A DNA stretch of 64,000 bases, from positions 62,001 to 126,000 of the forward strand of contig NZ_JACBJQ010000010.1 of NCBI RefSeq assembly GCF_013404075.1, written 5' to 3'. The notes beneath the pieces are model-generated. The model saw only the letters and a program-made list of their open reading frames with translations. It was not told the origin of the DNA and did not search any database. Shown here in pieces: positions 28,863 through 40,090 of the stretch. The first letter of the stretch is position 1. The number at the start of each line of letters is the position of its first letter. Made by a program: the position numbers and the translations under genes. Source of the stretch: Mycolicibacterium vinylchloridicum. GTDB taxonomy: Bacteria; Actinomycetota; Actinomycetes; Mycobacteriales; Mycobacteriaceae.

Positions 28863-29741
28863 TTAGTCCACCCGCGGTGCTTCGTTGCCGGGACCGTTAC
28901 CGGGCCCGAATGTGTTTGTTCTGGACCGCTTTTCGATCACCTCGCGCGCCAGCGCCGAGATCCGCGCCTCGGGCACGTCGGCCGCACCTTCGGCCCCGAT
29001 GGTGACAGCGGTCGGGAAGATGCCACGCACCAAGTCCGGACCGCCGGTCGCGGAATCGTCGTCGGCGGCGTCGTAGAGCGCCTCGACCGCCGCCCGCAGC
29101 GCCGAATCAGCATCGCTGACACCGGAATACAGCTTCTTGATCGACGACTTCGCGAAGATCGAGCCGGAGCCGACCGATTGATAGCCCTCTTCCTCGATGT
29201 TCCAGCCGCCTGCGGCGTCGAACGAGACAATGCGGCCGGCCCCCTCGGCGTTCGGATCGTCGAGGTCGTAGCCCACCAGTAGCGGCAGCGCGACGAATCC
29301 CTGCAGTGCCGCACCGAGATTGCCGCGCACCATGGTCGAGAGCCGGTTCACCTTGCCGGGGAACGTCAGCGGGACGCCCTCGACCTTCTCGTAGTGCTCG
29401 AGTTCGACGGCGTAGAGCCGGGCGAACTCGACGGCGATGGCCGCGGTACCGGCGATGCCGGTGGCCGTGTAGTCGTCGGTGATGTACACCTTCTGCACGT
29501 CGCGGCCGGCGATCATATTGCCTTGCGTCGAGCGGCGATCACCGGCGATCAGCACGCCGCCCGGATACTTCAGCGCGACGATCGTGGTGCCGTGCGGCAG
29601 CGCATCACCGGGCAGCGCTGCGCTGGTCCCGGTCGGGGTCGGCAGCAGCTGCGGGGCTTCGCGCCGCAGGAAATCGGAAAACGAAGAAAGATCCGTCAGA
29701 GGTGAACTAGTGGCCAAGCGATCAGAAAACGGCCAGGTCAC
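28863..29741 (-). CDS. prcB: 20S proteasome beta subunit PrcB
   Basis: Catalytic subunit, an N-terminal threonine hydrolase. The 292-residue precursor has a 51-residue propeptide ending LPHG and the mature protein starts [11 protein letters not shown], which makes Thr52 the nucleophile. The conserved lysine and aspartate surroundings ([11 protein letters not shown]) and the SGSIFAKSS loop are present. The GTG start overlaps the pup stop as GTGA. Confidence 0.97.
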   Translation of the reverse strand: MTWPFSDRLATSSPLTDLSSFSDFLRREAPQLLPTPTGTSAALPGDALPHGTTIVALKYPGGVLIAGDRRSTQGNMIAGRDVQKVYITDDYTATGIAGTAAIAVEFARLYAVELEHYEKVEGVPLTFPGKVNRLSTMVRGNLGAALQGFVALPLLVGYDLDDPNAEGAGRIVSFDAAGGWNIEEEGYQSVGSGSIFAKSSIKKLYSGVSDADSALRAAVEALYDAADDDSATGGPDLVRGIFPTAVTIGAEGAADVPEARISALAREVIEKRSRTNTFGPGNGPGNEAPRVD

Positions 29742-29932
29742 TGTCCGCCCTTTTGAACATATGCACGCACGAAGTCCTCGGCGTTCTCCTCGAGGACATC
29801 ATCGATCTCGTCCAGCAGATCGTCGGTCTCCTCGGCGAGCTTGTCGCGACGCTCCTGCCCGGCGGCACCGTTGCCAGAGAGGTCGTCGTCCTCGCCGCCA
29901 CCGCCACCACGCTTGGTCTGCTCTTGAGCCAT
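29738..29932 (-). CDS. pup: Prokaryotic ubiquitin-like protein Pup
   Basis: A 64-residue disordered modifier that tags proteins for Mpa and the proteasome. The C-terminus is GGQ; Dop deamidates Gln64 to Glu before ligation. The helical Mpa-binding segment (about 25-52, [19 protein letters not shown]) and the glycine-rich N-terminal stretch are typical. It lies 104 bp after dop. Confidence 0.98.
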   Translation of the reverse strand: MAQEQTKRGGGGGEDDDLSGNGAAGQERRDKLAEETDDLLDEIDDVLEENAEDFVRAYVQKGGQ

Positions 29933-29999
29933 CGCTGCCTCCTGCTCGTTATCGGCGACTATGTCGTGCCATTCGGCCGGGCCGCCGGTTCCTCCACAC

Positions 30000-30017
30000 T
30001 ACCGGTCGCGACCGGTA
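30000..30017. promoter_or_regulatory. Perfect 18-bp palindrome between dop and pup
   Basis: TACCGGTCGCGACCGGTA is fully self-complementary and lies 68 bp upstream of the pup start. An inverted repeat ACGACC-GTCA-GGTCGT (30030-30045) overlaps the dop stop codon next to it. It could be an operator, a processing hairpin or an attenuator separating dop from pup-prcB-prcA. Function inferred only. Confidence 0.5.
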
Positions 30018-30036
30018 TTGCTCCCTCTAACGACCG

Positions 30037-31545
30037 TCAGGTCGTGAGTTGTTCCACGAGTTGCGCTGCGCTGTCGACCGAATCGAGCAGCGCGCCGACG
30101 TGGGCTTTGCTGCCGCGCAGCGGCTCGAGAGTCGGAATCCGGACGAGCGAATCACCGCCCAGATCAAAGATCACCGAGTCCCAACTCGCCGCCGCGATGT
30201 CGGCACCGAACCGGCGCAGGCACTCACCGCGGAAGTACGCCCGGGTGTCGGTGGGCGGGTTGTCGACGGCGTCGATCACCTGTTGCTCGGTGACGAGACG
30301 TTTCATCGATCCCCGCGCCACCAGCCGGTTGTAGAGGCCCTTGTCCAGCCGCACGTCGGAATACTGCAGGTCCACCAGATGCAGGCGCGGCGCCGACCAG
30401 CCGAGGTTCTCCCGCTGGCGGAAACCTTCGAGCAGCCGCAGCTTCGCCGGCCAGTCGAGCAGCTCAGCACACTCCATCGGGTCGCGTTCCAGCAGGTCAA
30501 GCACGTGAGCCCAGGTTTCCACGACGTGCGAGGCGCGCGCATCGGGGTCGCGGGCGTCCACCAGTTTGGCCACCCGGTCCAGATAGATGCGCTGCATGGC
30601 CAGCGCGGTCAGCTCCCGGCCGTCGGCCAGCGCCACGGTGGCCCGCAGGGAGGGATCCCGGCTGATCACGTGCACGGCGTGCACCGGCCGGGCCAGCGCC
30701 AGATCCGAGAGGTCAAGGCCGTACCGGGGCCCCTCCTCGATCAGGTCCAGCACCAGCGACGTCGTGCCGACCTTGAGATAGGTCGACGTCTCGGCCAGGT
30801 TGGCATCGCCGATGATGACGTGCAGCCGGCGGTATTTGTCGGCGTCGGCGTGCGGTTCGTCGCGGGTGTTGATGATGCCCCGCTTGAGCGTGGTCTCCAG
30901 GCCGACCTCGACCTCGATGTAGTCGGCACGCTGGGAGAGCTGAAAGCCGGGCTCGTCGCCGGACGGGCCGATGCCGACGCGGCCGGAACCGGTCACCACC
31001 TGCCGCGACACCATGAACGGCGTCAGACCCGAGATCACCGCCGAGAACGGCGTCTGCCGGCTCATCAGGTAGTTCTCGTGCGTCCCGTAGGAGGCGCCCT
31101 TGCCATCGACGTTGTTCTTGTACAGCTGGAGCTTGGCCGCGCCGGGCACGCTCGCCACATGCCGGGCCGCCGCCTCCATCACGCGCTCACCCGCCTTGTC
31201 CCAGATCACCGCGTCCATCGGATCGGTGACCTCGGGAGCCGAATATTCCGGGTGGGCGTGATCGACGTACAGCCGGGCGCCGTTGGTCAGGATCATGTTG
31301 GCGGCGCCGACCTCGTCGGCGTCGACCACCGGCGGCGGTCCCGACGCGCGGCTGAGGTCGAATCCGCGGGCGTCGCGCAGTGGAGACTCCACTTCGTAGT
31401 CCCACCGGGTGCGCTTGGCCCGCTGAATGCCTGCGGCCGCGGCGTACGCCAGCACCGCCTGCGTCGAGGTCAGGATCGGGTTGGCGGTCGGATCGGACGG
31501 CGATGAAATGCCGTATTCGACCTCGGTCCCGATGATCCGTTGCAT
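30037..31545 (-). CDS. dop: Pup deamidase/depupylase Dop
   Basis: Paralogue of PafA with the glutamine-synthetase fold. It deamidates the Pup C-terminal Gln and removes Pup from substrates. The 502-residue protein has GTEVEYG at about 6-12, the long Dop loop region (about 40-80), [29 protein letters not shown] and [28 protein letters not shown] 31545, 7 nt after a TAGGCT box. Confidence 0.97.
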   Translation of the reverse strand: MQRIIGTEVEYGISSPSDPTANPILTSTQAVLAYAAAAGIQRAKRTRWDYEVESPLRDARGFDLSRASGPPPVVDADEVGAANMILTNGARLYVDHAHPEYSAPEVTDPMDAVIWDKAGERVMEAAARHVASVPGAAKLQLYKNNVDGKGASYGTHENYLMSRQTPFSAVISGLTPFMVSRQVVTGSGRVGIGPSGDEPGFQLSQRADYIEVEVGLETTLKRGIINTRDEPHADADKYRRLHVIIGDANLAETSTYLKVGTTSLVLDLIEEGPRYGLDLSDLALARPVHAVHVISRDPSLRATVALADGRELTALAMQRIYLDRVAKLVDARDPDARASHVVETWAHVLDLLERDPMECAELLDWPAKLRLLEGFRQRENLGWSAPRLHLVDLQYSDVRLDKGLYNRLVARGSMKRLVTEQQVIDAVDNPPTDTRAYFRGECLRRFGADIAAASWDSVIFDLGGDSLVRIPTLEPLRGSKAHVGALLDSVDSAAQLVEQLTT

Positions 31546-31552
31546 GGCCGCA

Positions 31553-31558
31553 AGCCTA
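31553..31558 (-). promoter_or_regulatory. Predicted leaderless promoter -10 of dop
   Basis: TAGGCT ends 7 nt before the dop ATG, with no Shine-Dalgarno sequence. Same hexamer and spacing as in front of pafA. Confidence 0.5.
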
Positions 31559-31661
31559 CGGGTCCTGGGACAGGCGGTGTCGCGCGCCTCATGGGTGGAC
31601 GCGGCGACTTCCCGCTAGGGTGACCTCACCCCAGATGCCTCCACACCGGAGTCGCGCAACG

Positions 31662-32804
31662 ATGACAGCACCCGACCGCTACGCCGAAGAGCGGTGGTTT
31701 CTGGTTCGAGGGCTGCCCGCGGTGGTGCGGCGCGGTGCCCTGCTCCGGCGGGTGTGGGGCCGCTCGGCTCCCGCACTGGCGGGGCTGGCGGTCATAGCGG
31801 CCAACTCCATCCTGGTGGTGGCGTTGTCGGGCAAGCACACCATCGACATCGACGGCCATCCGACGGTGACCGAGGGTTTCGTGCTCGCCCTGGTGGTGCT
31901 GGTCATGCCCGTCGCTGGTCTGGCCGGCTGGCTGGTGTCGCGGATCGCAACCCCCGTCAAGCGCGTCGTGGCGGCGAACGTGAGCCTGGTGGTGATCGTC
32001 CTCGGTTGCATTTTCGGCGGTCCCAGCCCCAGGGAGTTCGTGAATCTGGTCATGTCGGCGATCGGAATCGCCCTCATCCTGGTGGCCACCGCATCGGGCA
32101 TCGGCTCGATCCTGGGCTGGGCGGCGCGCGACACGATGTCGAATCTGGCGCTGGCCAGCGGCATGTTCGTTCGCGCGCTGCCGGTCGTGCTGCTGACTTT
32201 TCTGGTGTTCTTCAACACCTACGTCTGGTTGATGGCAGCAATCGTGAGTCGCGAGCGCCTGTGGCTGGCCATCGGGTTCCTGTTCCTGATCGCGTCGGCC
32301 TTCTTGATCTCGAGCACCATGGAGCGGGTGCGCCCGATCCTGGAGGCGGCCGACCCCGCGCTCGAAGACCAGGATCGCCTGGCGGGCACGCCGTTCGCCG
32401 GTATTGCCGACGAACCCGGTGCCGATCCGTTGTCCCGGCCCGAACGCGCCAACGTGGTGTTCGTCGTCGCCGCCTCGCAAGTGGGTCAGGTGCTGACAGT
32501 CGCGCTGGCCACCGGGGCGATCTTCGGAGTGCTGGGTCTGATCGTGCTCAGCCCGCCGCTGCTGGAGTCGTGGACCCGCGGCGCGGGCAGCAACGACGGC
32601 CACATCCTCGGCATGACGCTGCCCGTTCCCGATCCGCTGATTCAAACGACGATGATGCTCACGGCCATCACGTTCATGTATCTGGCGGCGAAAGCGGTGA
32701 CCGACAAGGAGTACCGCTCCCAGTTCCTCGACCCGCTGCTGGCCGACCTGCGGCTCACGCTGGTGGCGCGGGATCGCTACCGCTCGTCGCGCAGGGGGCG
32801 CTGA
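31662..32804 (+). CDS. Multi-spanning membrane protein (Rv2113-like), first of tandem pair
   Basis: A 380-residue integral membrane protein with about six hydrophobic segments in two groups (three or four before residue 200, two after 270) and a soluble loop between. The start ATG 31662 is favoured because the paralogous neighbour begins at the same distance from the shared WFL-RGLP motif; GTG 31620 overlaps a TAGGGT -10-like box and ATG 31635 is possible. It is divergent from dop. Function unknown. Confidence 0.8.
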   Translation: MTAPDRYAEERWFLVRGLPAVVRRGALLRRVWGRSAPALAGLAVIAANSILVVALSGKHTIDIDGHPTVTEGFVLALVVLVMPVAGLAGWLVSRIATPVKRVVAANVSLVVIVLGCIFGGPSPREFVNLVMSAIGIALILVATASGIGSILGWAARDTMSNLALASGMFVRALPVVLLTFLVFFNTYVWLMAAIVSRERLWLAIGFLFLIASAFLISSTMERVRPILEAADPALEDQDRLAGTPFAGIADEPGADPLSRPERANVVFVVAASQVGQVLTVALATGAIFGVLGLIVLSPPLLESWTRGAGSNDGHILGMTLPVPDPLIQTTMMLTAITFMYLAAKAVTDKEYRSQFLDPLLADLRLTLVARDRYRSSRRGR

Positions 32805-32805
32805 G

Positions 32806-33963
32806 ATGAGCACCGACAGCCGCGATGTCCACGAGTGGTTTCTGGGCCGCGGCCTGCCCCTCGTTCTGACTCGCCGGGTGCGATCACGAGCCCTGATCGT
32901 GCGCTCGGCGCCGGTGGTCAGCGGCATCGGAGCGCTGATCGCGCTGACCGCGCTCGTCGCCGATCTCAGTGACGGCAGTGCGGAGGTCGGCACCGTCGCG
33001 CGACTGGGCGCGATGGCCGTGCTGCTGATCGCGGCGCCGTTCGTCCTGTATCTGCTACACCAGGCCGGCACGACCCGCAGCGAGGCCGGGCGGCGCACCG
33101 CGGCACTATTGGTGATGGCACTGTTCGTCATCGGCTTTCCGCTGGCCGACAGCGGCTGGACCGGTCTGGCCGCGGCCGAAGTGGCCGGCTTCGCCTTCGT
33201 CGCCGTGCTCGCGGTGTGGCTGACCTACCTCGGTATCGGCTCGATTGTCTTGTGGGCGTTCCGGTTTGCCTGGGTCCAGTTCGGTGCGCTCGGGACGTTG
33301 ATGAGTCGCGCACTGCCGCTGCTGATGCTGACCGTGGTGGTGTACTTCACCGGCGAACTGTGGCAGCTGTCAGCCCGGATGACCCGCGAACGGCTTTGGC
33401 AGACAATCGGTTTCCTGTCGTTGGTAGCCATCGTTTTCATGGTGGTGACGATTCGCGACGAGGTGAAGGCCCTGCGCGAGGACAGGTCTGGTCAGCGCGA
33501 CACCGCGGCACTGCTGGCCGACACCCCGCTGGCAACCGAGTCCGACCCGGAGCGCACGCCGCTCTCGCTGGCCGAGCAGGTCAACGTCGTCGCGGTAATG
33601 GTGGTGTCACAAGCGATTCAGGTGGTGTTCTTCACCACGGGGCTGTTCGCGTTCTTCCTGGCGCTGGGAACCATTGCGATTCCCGACGACGTGACTATGC
33701 TGTGGTCGGGCGAGCAGTCCTGCCCGGTCGGCGAACCACCTTGCGCCGGAACGTGGTTCGGCATCCACGTCCCGGTTCCGCAGACTGTGGTGCACACTTC
33801 ATTGTTCGTGGCGGTGCTGTCCGGGCTGTACTTCACCGTCAGCACCAGCGTCGACCCGCTGTATCGGCAGCGGTTCTTCGACCCGTTGATCGCCGACGTC
33901 GCCGTGAGCCTGGCCGGCCGCGACGCGTATCTGCAGATGGAGGTAAGCGATGACCGAGCGTGA
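32806..33963 (+). CDS. Multi-spanning membrane protein, tandem paralogue of the preceding gene
   Basis: A 385-residue protein with the same layout as its neighbour: WFLGRGLP near the start, an RERLWQTIGFL segment matching RERLWLAIGFL, a central acidic loop, a hydrophobic pair, PVPQTVVHTSLF matching PVPDPLIQTTMM and a C-terminal DPLYRQRFFDPLIADV matching DKEYRSQFLDPLLADL. It lies one base after the first gene's stop, with GGGGG as ribosome-binding site. As I remember it, M. tuberculosis has only one copy here (Rv2113). Confidence 0.8.
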   Translation: MSTDSRDVHEWFLGRGLPLVLTRRVRSRALIVRSAPVVSGIGALIALTALVADLSDGSAEVGTVARLGAMAVLLIAAPFVLYLLHQAGTTRSEAGRRTAALLVMALFVIGFPLADSGWTGLAAAEVAGFAFVAVLAVWLTYLGIGSIVLWAFRFAWVQFGALGTLMSRALPLLMLTVVVYFTGELWQLSARMTRERLWQTIGFLSLVAIVFMVVTIRDEVKALREDRSGQRDTAALLADTPLATESDPERTPLSLAEQVNVVAVMVVSQAIQVVFFTTGLFAFFLALGTIAIPDDVTMLWSGEQSCPVGEPPCAGTWFGIHVPVPQTVVHTSLFVAVLSGLYFTVSTSVDPLYRQRFFDPLIADVAVSLAGRDAYLQMEVSDDRA

Positions 33964-34561
33964 CGACGTATTCGACAAGCGGTACGGGGAAGTGCTGCTG
34001 GTCAAGGCGGGCGAGGATGGGCCCGAAGCGACTGTCTACTGCAGCTTTCCGCTCAACGACTGCCCGGCCGAGCTGTGGGACAAGCTCGACGCCGAGGCGA
34101 TCGCCAAGGAGCACGGTGCGGTCGCGGCCCTGTTGAACGGCCCGCGGCACTGGCTGATGAGCAGCATCGAGAAGGATGCTCAGGGCGAGCCGGACACGAT
34201 GACGTTCGGCGGTATCGACATGATGCGGCAGGCCACCGTCAAGCTGTCCTCGATGAATCCCGCGCCCTACAGCGTCAATCACGTCGACCGCAAGACGGTC
34301 TTCAACTTCGACGCCGGGCGACCGGTGTTCGAGCTCGTCGACCCGCAGGGGCAACGCTGGGTGATGCAGACCTACAGCCAGGGCGTCGACCCAGCCCTCA
34401 GCCTGGCCGGTCTGCCGGACCTCGGCGCCCGCCTGACCCTGCCCGAGGGCTGGCGCTACGAGACCCGGATGCTGACCGAGCGCCTCAGCGTGGACACCAC
34501 GACCCGCGACGCGCACGTCACCCAGGACAACTTCGCGAACAGCTACTCGCTGGAGTTCTGA
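33950..34561 (+). CDS. Conserved hypothetical soluble protein (Rv2114-like)
   Basis: A 203-residue protein, close in length to Rv2114. No signal peptide; a beta-rich core such as FELVDPQGQRWVMQTYSQ and WRYETRMLTERL. The start overlaps the preceding membrane-protein gene by 14 bp, so the three genes form one operon divergent from dop. Function unknown. Confidence 0.82.
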   Translation: MTERDDVFDKRYGEVLLVKAGEDGPEATVYCSFPLNDCPAELWDKLDAEAIAKEHGAVAALLNGPRHWLMSSIEKDAQGEPDTMTFGGIDMMRQATVKLSSMNPAPYSVNHVDRKTVFNFDAGRPVFELVDPQGQRWVMQTYSQGVDPALSLAGLPDLGARLTLPEGWRYETRMLTERLSVDTTTRDAHVTQDNFANSYSLEF

Positions 34562-34672
34562 GCGGGCTGGGATGCGGCGGCGAGTCGGCTGTAACGAATT
34601 GACGCCAACGCCGATATCGCTGCAAGGAAGGCACGCCTTCCCATAAAATGCCAGGTCGGGGAAGGAACTGCC

Positions 34673-34957
34673 ATGAAGAAGTTCGCCATCACCGCAATCG
34701 CCGCGGCCGGACTTGGTGTGGCGCTCGCCGCACCGGCGTACGCGGACCAGGACTCGTTCATCACCACGCTGGCCAACGATGGCTGGAGTGGACCGGTCTC
34801 CGCCGCCGTGGAGGTCGGACAGCACATCTGCAGCGACATCGCCGCCGGCGTGCCGCAGGCGACCACGCTGCAGACCATCTCGGACAACACCGCCGACGGC
34901 GTCGAACCGAAGGACGCTGCGTTCTTCTACAACGCGGCCGCTCAGCACCTCTGCTGA
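34673..34957 (+). CDS. Secreted DUF732 protein
   Basis: A 94-residue precursor with a signal peptide (MKKFAITAIAAAGLGVALAA, cleavage after AYA at about residue 24) and a small helical DUF732 domain closed by a cysteine pair (HICSDI and the C-terminal HLC). GGAAGGAA is the ribosome-binding site. This mycobacterial family is secreted and of unknown function. It converges on mpa with a 23-bp gap. Confidence 0.88.
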   Translation: MKKFAITAIAAAGLGVALAAPAYADQDSFITTLANDGWSGPVSAAVEVGQHICSDIAAGVPQATTLQTISDNTADGVEPKDAAFFYNAAAQHLC

Positions 34958-34980
34958 GGCCGAGCCCACCGCTCGCGAGG

Positions 34981-36783
34981 CTACAGGTACTGACCCAGGT
35001 TCGACTCGGTGTCGATCGCCCGGCTGGCACTGCTGCTCTTGCCGGTGACCAGCGTGCGGATGTAGACGATCCGCTCGCCCTTCTTGCCCGAAATCCTGGC
35101 CCAGTCATCGGGATTGGTGGTGTTGGGCAGGTCCTCGTTCTCGGCGAACTCGTCGACGATCGAGTCGAGCAGGTGCTGAATTCGCAGACCCTTCTGCCCG
35201 GTCTCCAGGACTGACTTGATCGCGTACTTCTTGGCCCGGTCGACCACGTTCTGAATCATCGCGCCGGAGTTGAAGTCCTTGAAGTACATGACTTCCTTGT
35301 CACCGTTGGCATAGGTGACCTCCAGGAACCGGTTGTCGTCGATCTCGGCGTACATCCGGTCGACGACCTTCTCGATCATCGCCCTGATGCACAGCCCGCG
35401 GTCGCCGCCGAACTCGTCGAGATCGTCGGCATTGACCGGCAGGTCTTCGGTGAGGTACTTGCTGAAGATGTCAAGTGCGGCTTCGGCATCCGGCCGCTCG
35501 ATCTTGATCTTGACGTCCAGGCGGCCGGGCCGCAGGATCGCCGGATCGATCATGTCCTCGCGGTTGGAGGCGCCGATGACGATGACGTTCTCCAGCCCCT
35601 CCACACCGTCGATCTCGGAGAGCAGCTGCGGGACGACCGTCGTCTCCACGTCCGAGCTCACGCCCGTGCCGCGGGTACGGAAGATCGAATCCATCTCGTC
35701 GAAGAAGACGATCACCGGCGTTCCCTCGGAGGCCTTTTCGCGGGCCCGCTGAAAGATCAACCGGATATGCCGTTCGGTCTCACCGACGAACTTGTTCAGC
35801 AGCTCCGGGCCCTTGATGTTGAGGAAGTACGACTTCGCCTCGCGCGCGTCGTCGCCACGAACCTCGGCCATCTTCTTGGCCAGCGAATTGGCAACGGCCT
35901 TGGCGATCAATGTCTTTCCGCATCCGGGCGGACCGTAGAGCAGCACGCCCTTGGGCGGGCGCAGGGCGTACTCGCGGTAAAGCTCCTTGTGCAGGAACGG
36001 CAGTTCCACGGCGTCACGGATCTGCTCGATCTGCCGGGTCAGGCCGCCGATGTCGTGGTAGGCGACGTCGGGCACCTCTTCGAGTACCAGATCCTCGACC
36101 TCGGCCTTCGGAATGCGTTCGAACGCATACCCGGCCTTGGTGTCGACCAGCAGCGAGTCGCCCGGGCGCAGCTTGCGCGGACGCAGATCGTCGTCGAGCG
36201 CCTCGGCGACGTCGACGGGCAGGTCCTCGATGGCGACAAGCGGTTCGGCCAGCCACACGATGCGTTCCTCGTCGGCGTGCCCGACCACCAGCGCGCGGTG
36301 GCCGTCGGCGAGGATCTCGCGCAACGTGCTGATCTCGCCGACGGACTCGTAGGTGCCCGCCTCGACCACGGTCAGCGCCTCGTTGAGACGGACGGTCTGG
36401 CCTTGCTTGAGTTCCTTGGTGTCGATGTTGGGAGAGCAGGTGAGCCGCATCTTGCGGCCGGAGGTGAACACGTCGACGGTGTCGTCGTCATGGGCGCCCA
36501 GGAGCACGCCGTAGCCGCTCGGCGGCTGACCCAGCCGGTCGACCTCCTCGCGGAGCGCCAATAGCTGCTGACGAGCCTCTTTGAGGGTGTCCATCAGCTT
36601 GGCGTTGCGCGCGGCAAGGGAGTCGATACGCGCCTCGAGCTGATGCACATCGCGCGCGCTGCGGGCGCCGCCTTGCCCAATGGCGTTCTCGAGCTGCTCG
36701 CGCAGGACCGACGCCTCGCGGCGTAGCTCCTCAAGCTCGGCAGCATCCTCGCTCGACAGTTGGGGGTCTTGTGCCTCACTCAT
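34981..36783 (-). CDS. mpa: Proteasome-associated AAA ATPase Mpa (ARC)
   Basis: Hexameric unfoldase that recognises Pup and feeds the 20S core. The 600-residue protein has an N-terminal coiled coil (about 12-75), two OB domains (about 80-240), an AAA module with Walker A GPPGCGKT and Walker [11 protein letters not shown], and the C-terminal proteasome-docking tail QYL with the required penultimate tyrosine. The start ATG 36783 has AAGGAG 7 nt upstream. Confidence 0.97.
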   Translation of the reverse strand: MSEAQDPQLSSEDAAELEELRREASVLREQLENAIGQGGARSARDVHQLEARIDSLAARNAKLMDTLKEARQQLLALREEVDRLGQPPSGYGVLLGAHDDDTVDVFTSGRKMRLTCSPNIDTKELKQGQTVRLNEALTVVEAGTYESVGEISTLREILADGHRALVVGHADEERIVWLAEPLVAIEDLPVDVAEALDDDLRPRKLRPGDSLLVDTKAGYAFERIPKAEVEDLVLEEVPDVAYHDIGGLTRQIEQIRDAVELPFLHKELYREYALRPPKGVLLYGPPGCGKTLIAKAVANSLAKKMAEVRGDDAREAKSYFLNIKGPELLNKFVGETERHIRLIFQRAREKASEGTPVIVFFDEMDSIFRTRGTGVSSDVETTVVPQLLSEIDGVEGLENVIVIGASNREDMIDPAILRPGRLDVKIKIERPDAEAALDIFSKYLTEDLPVNADDLDEFGGDRGLCIRAMIEKVVDRMYAEIDDNRFLEVTYANGDKEVMYFKDFNSGAMIQNVVDRAKKYAIKSVLETGQKGLRIQHLLDSIVDEFAENEDLPNTTNPDDWARISGKKGERIVYIRTLVTGKSSSASRAIDTESNLGQYL

Positions 36784-36930
36784 GTTGCGCTCCTTTCCCA
36801 CACCGAGAGTTGGTGCGGTGGATACCTCAACGCTACCGGCCCAACCTCGATCATGTGCGTTCGGGGAATTTCGACACACTGGCAACACTGTTAATCTTTT
36901 CCATGAGTCGGGCAGATCGAGAGGACAGCC

Positions 36931-37422
36931 GTGACCCTGAAACTGCTAGCCACGGGCGTTGCCGCCGCCGCGATCGTCGGCGGCGCGGCCGCCGGTGTGA
37001 CGTCGGTTGCATTCAGCTCGCCGGTAGCGCCGGCCGTGCAGCCCGTCGTCTTCGGCGCACCGCTGCCGCAGACCCCGGCTCCCGAGCTCCAGAGCCAGCT
37101 TGTCGCCACCCTCGACGGCCTCCAGAGCGGCGGGTCGTTCTCCGGCGGCAAGGCCTCCTACATCCAGTTCGGCCTGGGCCGCTTTGAGGGCATTGCCGCA
37201 GACCGGGCGTTCAACAACGCCTCGGCCAAGGGACTGCTCCCGCTGAGTTTCGTCGTCGCCGACATCGACCAGGAAGGTCCGACCGCAACGGCGAATGTCA
37301 CCGCGACGGCGCCGAATGGTCAGACCGCCACGCAGAGCATCCAGTTCGTCCAGGGGCCCAGCCCGTCCGGCTGGCAGCTGACGAAGCAGTCGGCGCTCGC
37401 GCTGATGCAAGGCGCCGGCTAG
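36931..37422 (+). CDS. MTB12 (CFP-2)-like secreted antigen
   Basis: A 163-residue precursor with an N-terminal hydrophobic export signal ([23 protein letters not shown]), followed by [16 protein letters not shown], which matches the MTB12 mature start, and an NTF2-like domain ending [20 protein letters not shown] start with GAGAGG upstream. Seven bases before lppK, a member of the same family, so the pair probably arose by duplication. Confidence 0.87.
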   Translation: MTLKLLATGVAAAAIVGGAAAGVTSVAFSSPVAPAVQPVVFGAPLPQTPAPELQSQLVATLDGLQSGGSFSGGKASYIQFGLGRFEGIAADRAFNNASAKGLLPLSFVVADIDQEGPTATANVTATAPNGQTATQSIQFVQGPSPSGWQLTKQSALALMQGAG

Positions 37423-37429
37423 TCGCTGG

Positions 37430-37990
37430 ATGCGTCACCCGCTGTTCGGAGTTCTGAGCGCCGCCACAATTGTGGCGGCGCTCAGCCTCTCTGGGTGTTC
37501 TGAGCACACCGAGCCGAAATCGACACAGAGCCCGTTCGAGCAGTCGTCGACGGCGCTCGCGCCGCCGGAGACCACGGCGGCCGCCCTGCCGACCCCCGAG
37601 GTTCTGACCGACGTGCTCTATCGGCTGGCCGACCCGGCGGTCAAGGGCGCGGACAAGCTGCAGCTCGTCGAGTCCACCACGCCGGACGATGCCGCGACCA
37701 TCGACAAGTTCGCGGCCGCGCTGCGCGACGGCGGTTTCACCCCCCTGACGTTCACTGCCACCGAAATCCGCTGGTCTGATCGCCAGCCCGGGGACGCTTT
37801 GGCGTCGATCAACGTCACAACGTCGAACCCGGCCAATCCCGGCAACTTCACCTTCCCGATGGAGTTCCGCCAGGACAAGGCGGCCTGGCAGCTGTCCCGT
37901 GAAACGGCGAACATGCTGCTGGCCTTCGGCAATGCCAGGGGCGGCGGCACCACCCCGGCGAGCCCCGCCAGCCCCACCCCGACACGCTGA
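37430..37990 (+). CDS. lppK: Lipoprotein LppK
   Basis: A 186-residue precursor with a lipobox LSGC (Cys at about 23), a low-complexity Pro/Thr/Ala linker, an MTB12-type NTF2-like domain (about 52-165) and a disordered Pro/Thr/Ala-rich tail. The position next to mpa and before the DUF503 gene is that of Rv2116 (LppK) in M. tuberculosis. Ends immediately before the next ATG. Confidence 0.86.
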   Translation: MRHPLFGVLSAATIVAALSLSGCSEHTEPKSTQSPFEQSSTALAPPETTAAALPTPEVLTDVLYRLADPAVKGADKLQLVESTTPDDAATIDKFAAALRDGGFTPLTFTATEIRWSDRQPGDALASINVTTSNPANPGNFTFPMEFRQDKAAWQLSRETANMLLAFGNARGGGTTPASPASPTPTR

Positions 37991-39177
<1,187 letters not shown>

Positions 39178-39256
39178 TCAGCCTGCCATACCTGCCATAT
39201 CGGACTCGCCGCGCGACGTGCCCTCGACTGTCGGCGCACCGTCCTAGGCTTCGGTC

Positions 39257-40090
39257 ATGTCCGATCAGGCGTTGGAGACGCGTCGCCCCGCGCTCTCGCC
39301 GTCGCGGGCCGCCGATTTCAAGCAGTGTCCGCTGCTTTATCGCTTCCGGGCGGTCGACCGGCTGCCCGAGCCGCCGTCGACGGCCCAGTTGCGGGGTTCG
39401 GTGGTACACGCCGCCCTTGAGCAGCTCTACGGTCTGCCGGCCGCCGACCGCGGCCCGCAGACCGCGTTGTCGCTGGTCGACCCGGCCTGGGAGAAGGTGC
39501 TGGCCGAGCACCCCGACCTTGCCGATGGCTTCACCGACGAGCAGCGCGGCCAGCTGCTGACCGAGGCGCGGGCCTTGCTGACCGGCTACTACCGGCTCGA
39601 AGACCCGACGCGGTTCGACCCGCAGAGCTGTGAGCAGCGCATCGAGGTTGAGCTCGCCGACGGCACGCTGCTGCGCGGCTACGTGGACCGCATCGACGTG
39701 GCGGGTTCGGGCGAACTGCGGGTGGTCGACTATAAGACCGGCAAGGCACCGTCTGCCGCCCGCGCACTCGCCGAGTTCAAGGCCTTGTTCCAGATGAAGT
39801 TCTACGCCGTGGCGCTGCTGCGCTCCCGCGATGTGCTGGCGACCCGGCTGCGCCTGATCTACCTGGCCGACGGCCAGCTGCTGGACTACACCCCCGAGCT
39901 CGACGAGCTGCTGCGCTTCGAGAAGACCTTGATGGCGATCTGGCGGGCCATCCAATCCGCTGGTGCAACAGGCGATTTCCGCCCGAACCCGTCGCGGCTG
40001 TGCAACTGGTGCAGCCATCAATCGCTGTGCCCGGTCTACGGCGGCACGCCGCCGCCCTACCCCGGCTGGCCCGAGAAGCCCGCCGCGTGA
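39257..40090 (+). CDS. RecB-family PD-(D/E)XK nuclease with Fe-S cysteines (Rv2119-like)
   Basis: A 277-residue Cas4/AddB-like single-domain nuclease. Active-site residues are in RGSVVHAALE, GYVDRID and VVDYKTGK. One cysteine near the start (FKQC) and three at the end (LCNWCSHQSLC) give the four-cysteine 4Fe-4S arrangement of this family. The TGA overlaps the GTG of the thioesterase gene. Involvement in DNA repair is inferred from the family. Confidence 0.9.
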   Translation: MSDQALETRRPALSPSRAADFKQCPLLYRFRAVDRLPEPPSTAQLRGSVVHAALEQLYGLPAADRGPQTALSLVDPAWEKVLAEHPDLADGFTDEQRGQLLTEARALLTGYYRLEDPTRFDPQSCEQRIEVELADGTLLRGYVDRIDVAGSGELRVVDYKTGKAPSAARALAEFKALFQMKFYAVALLRSRDVLATRLRLIYLADGQLLDYTPELDELLRFEKTLMAIWRAIQSAGATGDFRPNPSRLCNWCSHQSLCPVYGGTPPPYPGWPEKPAA

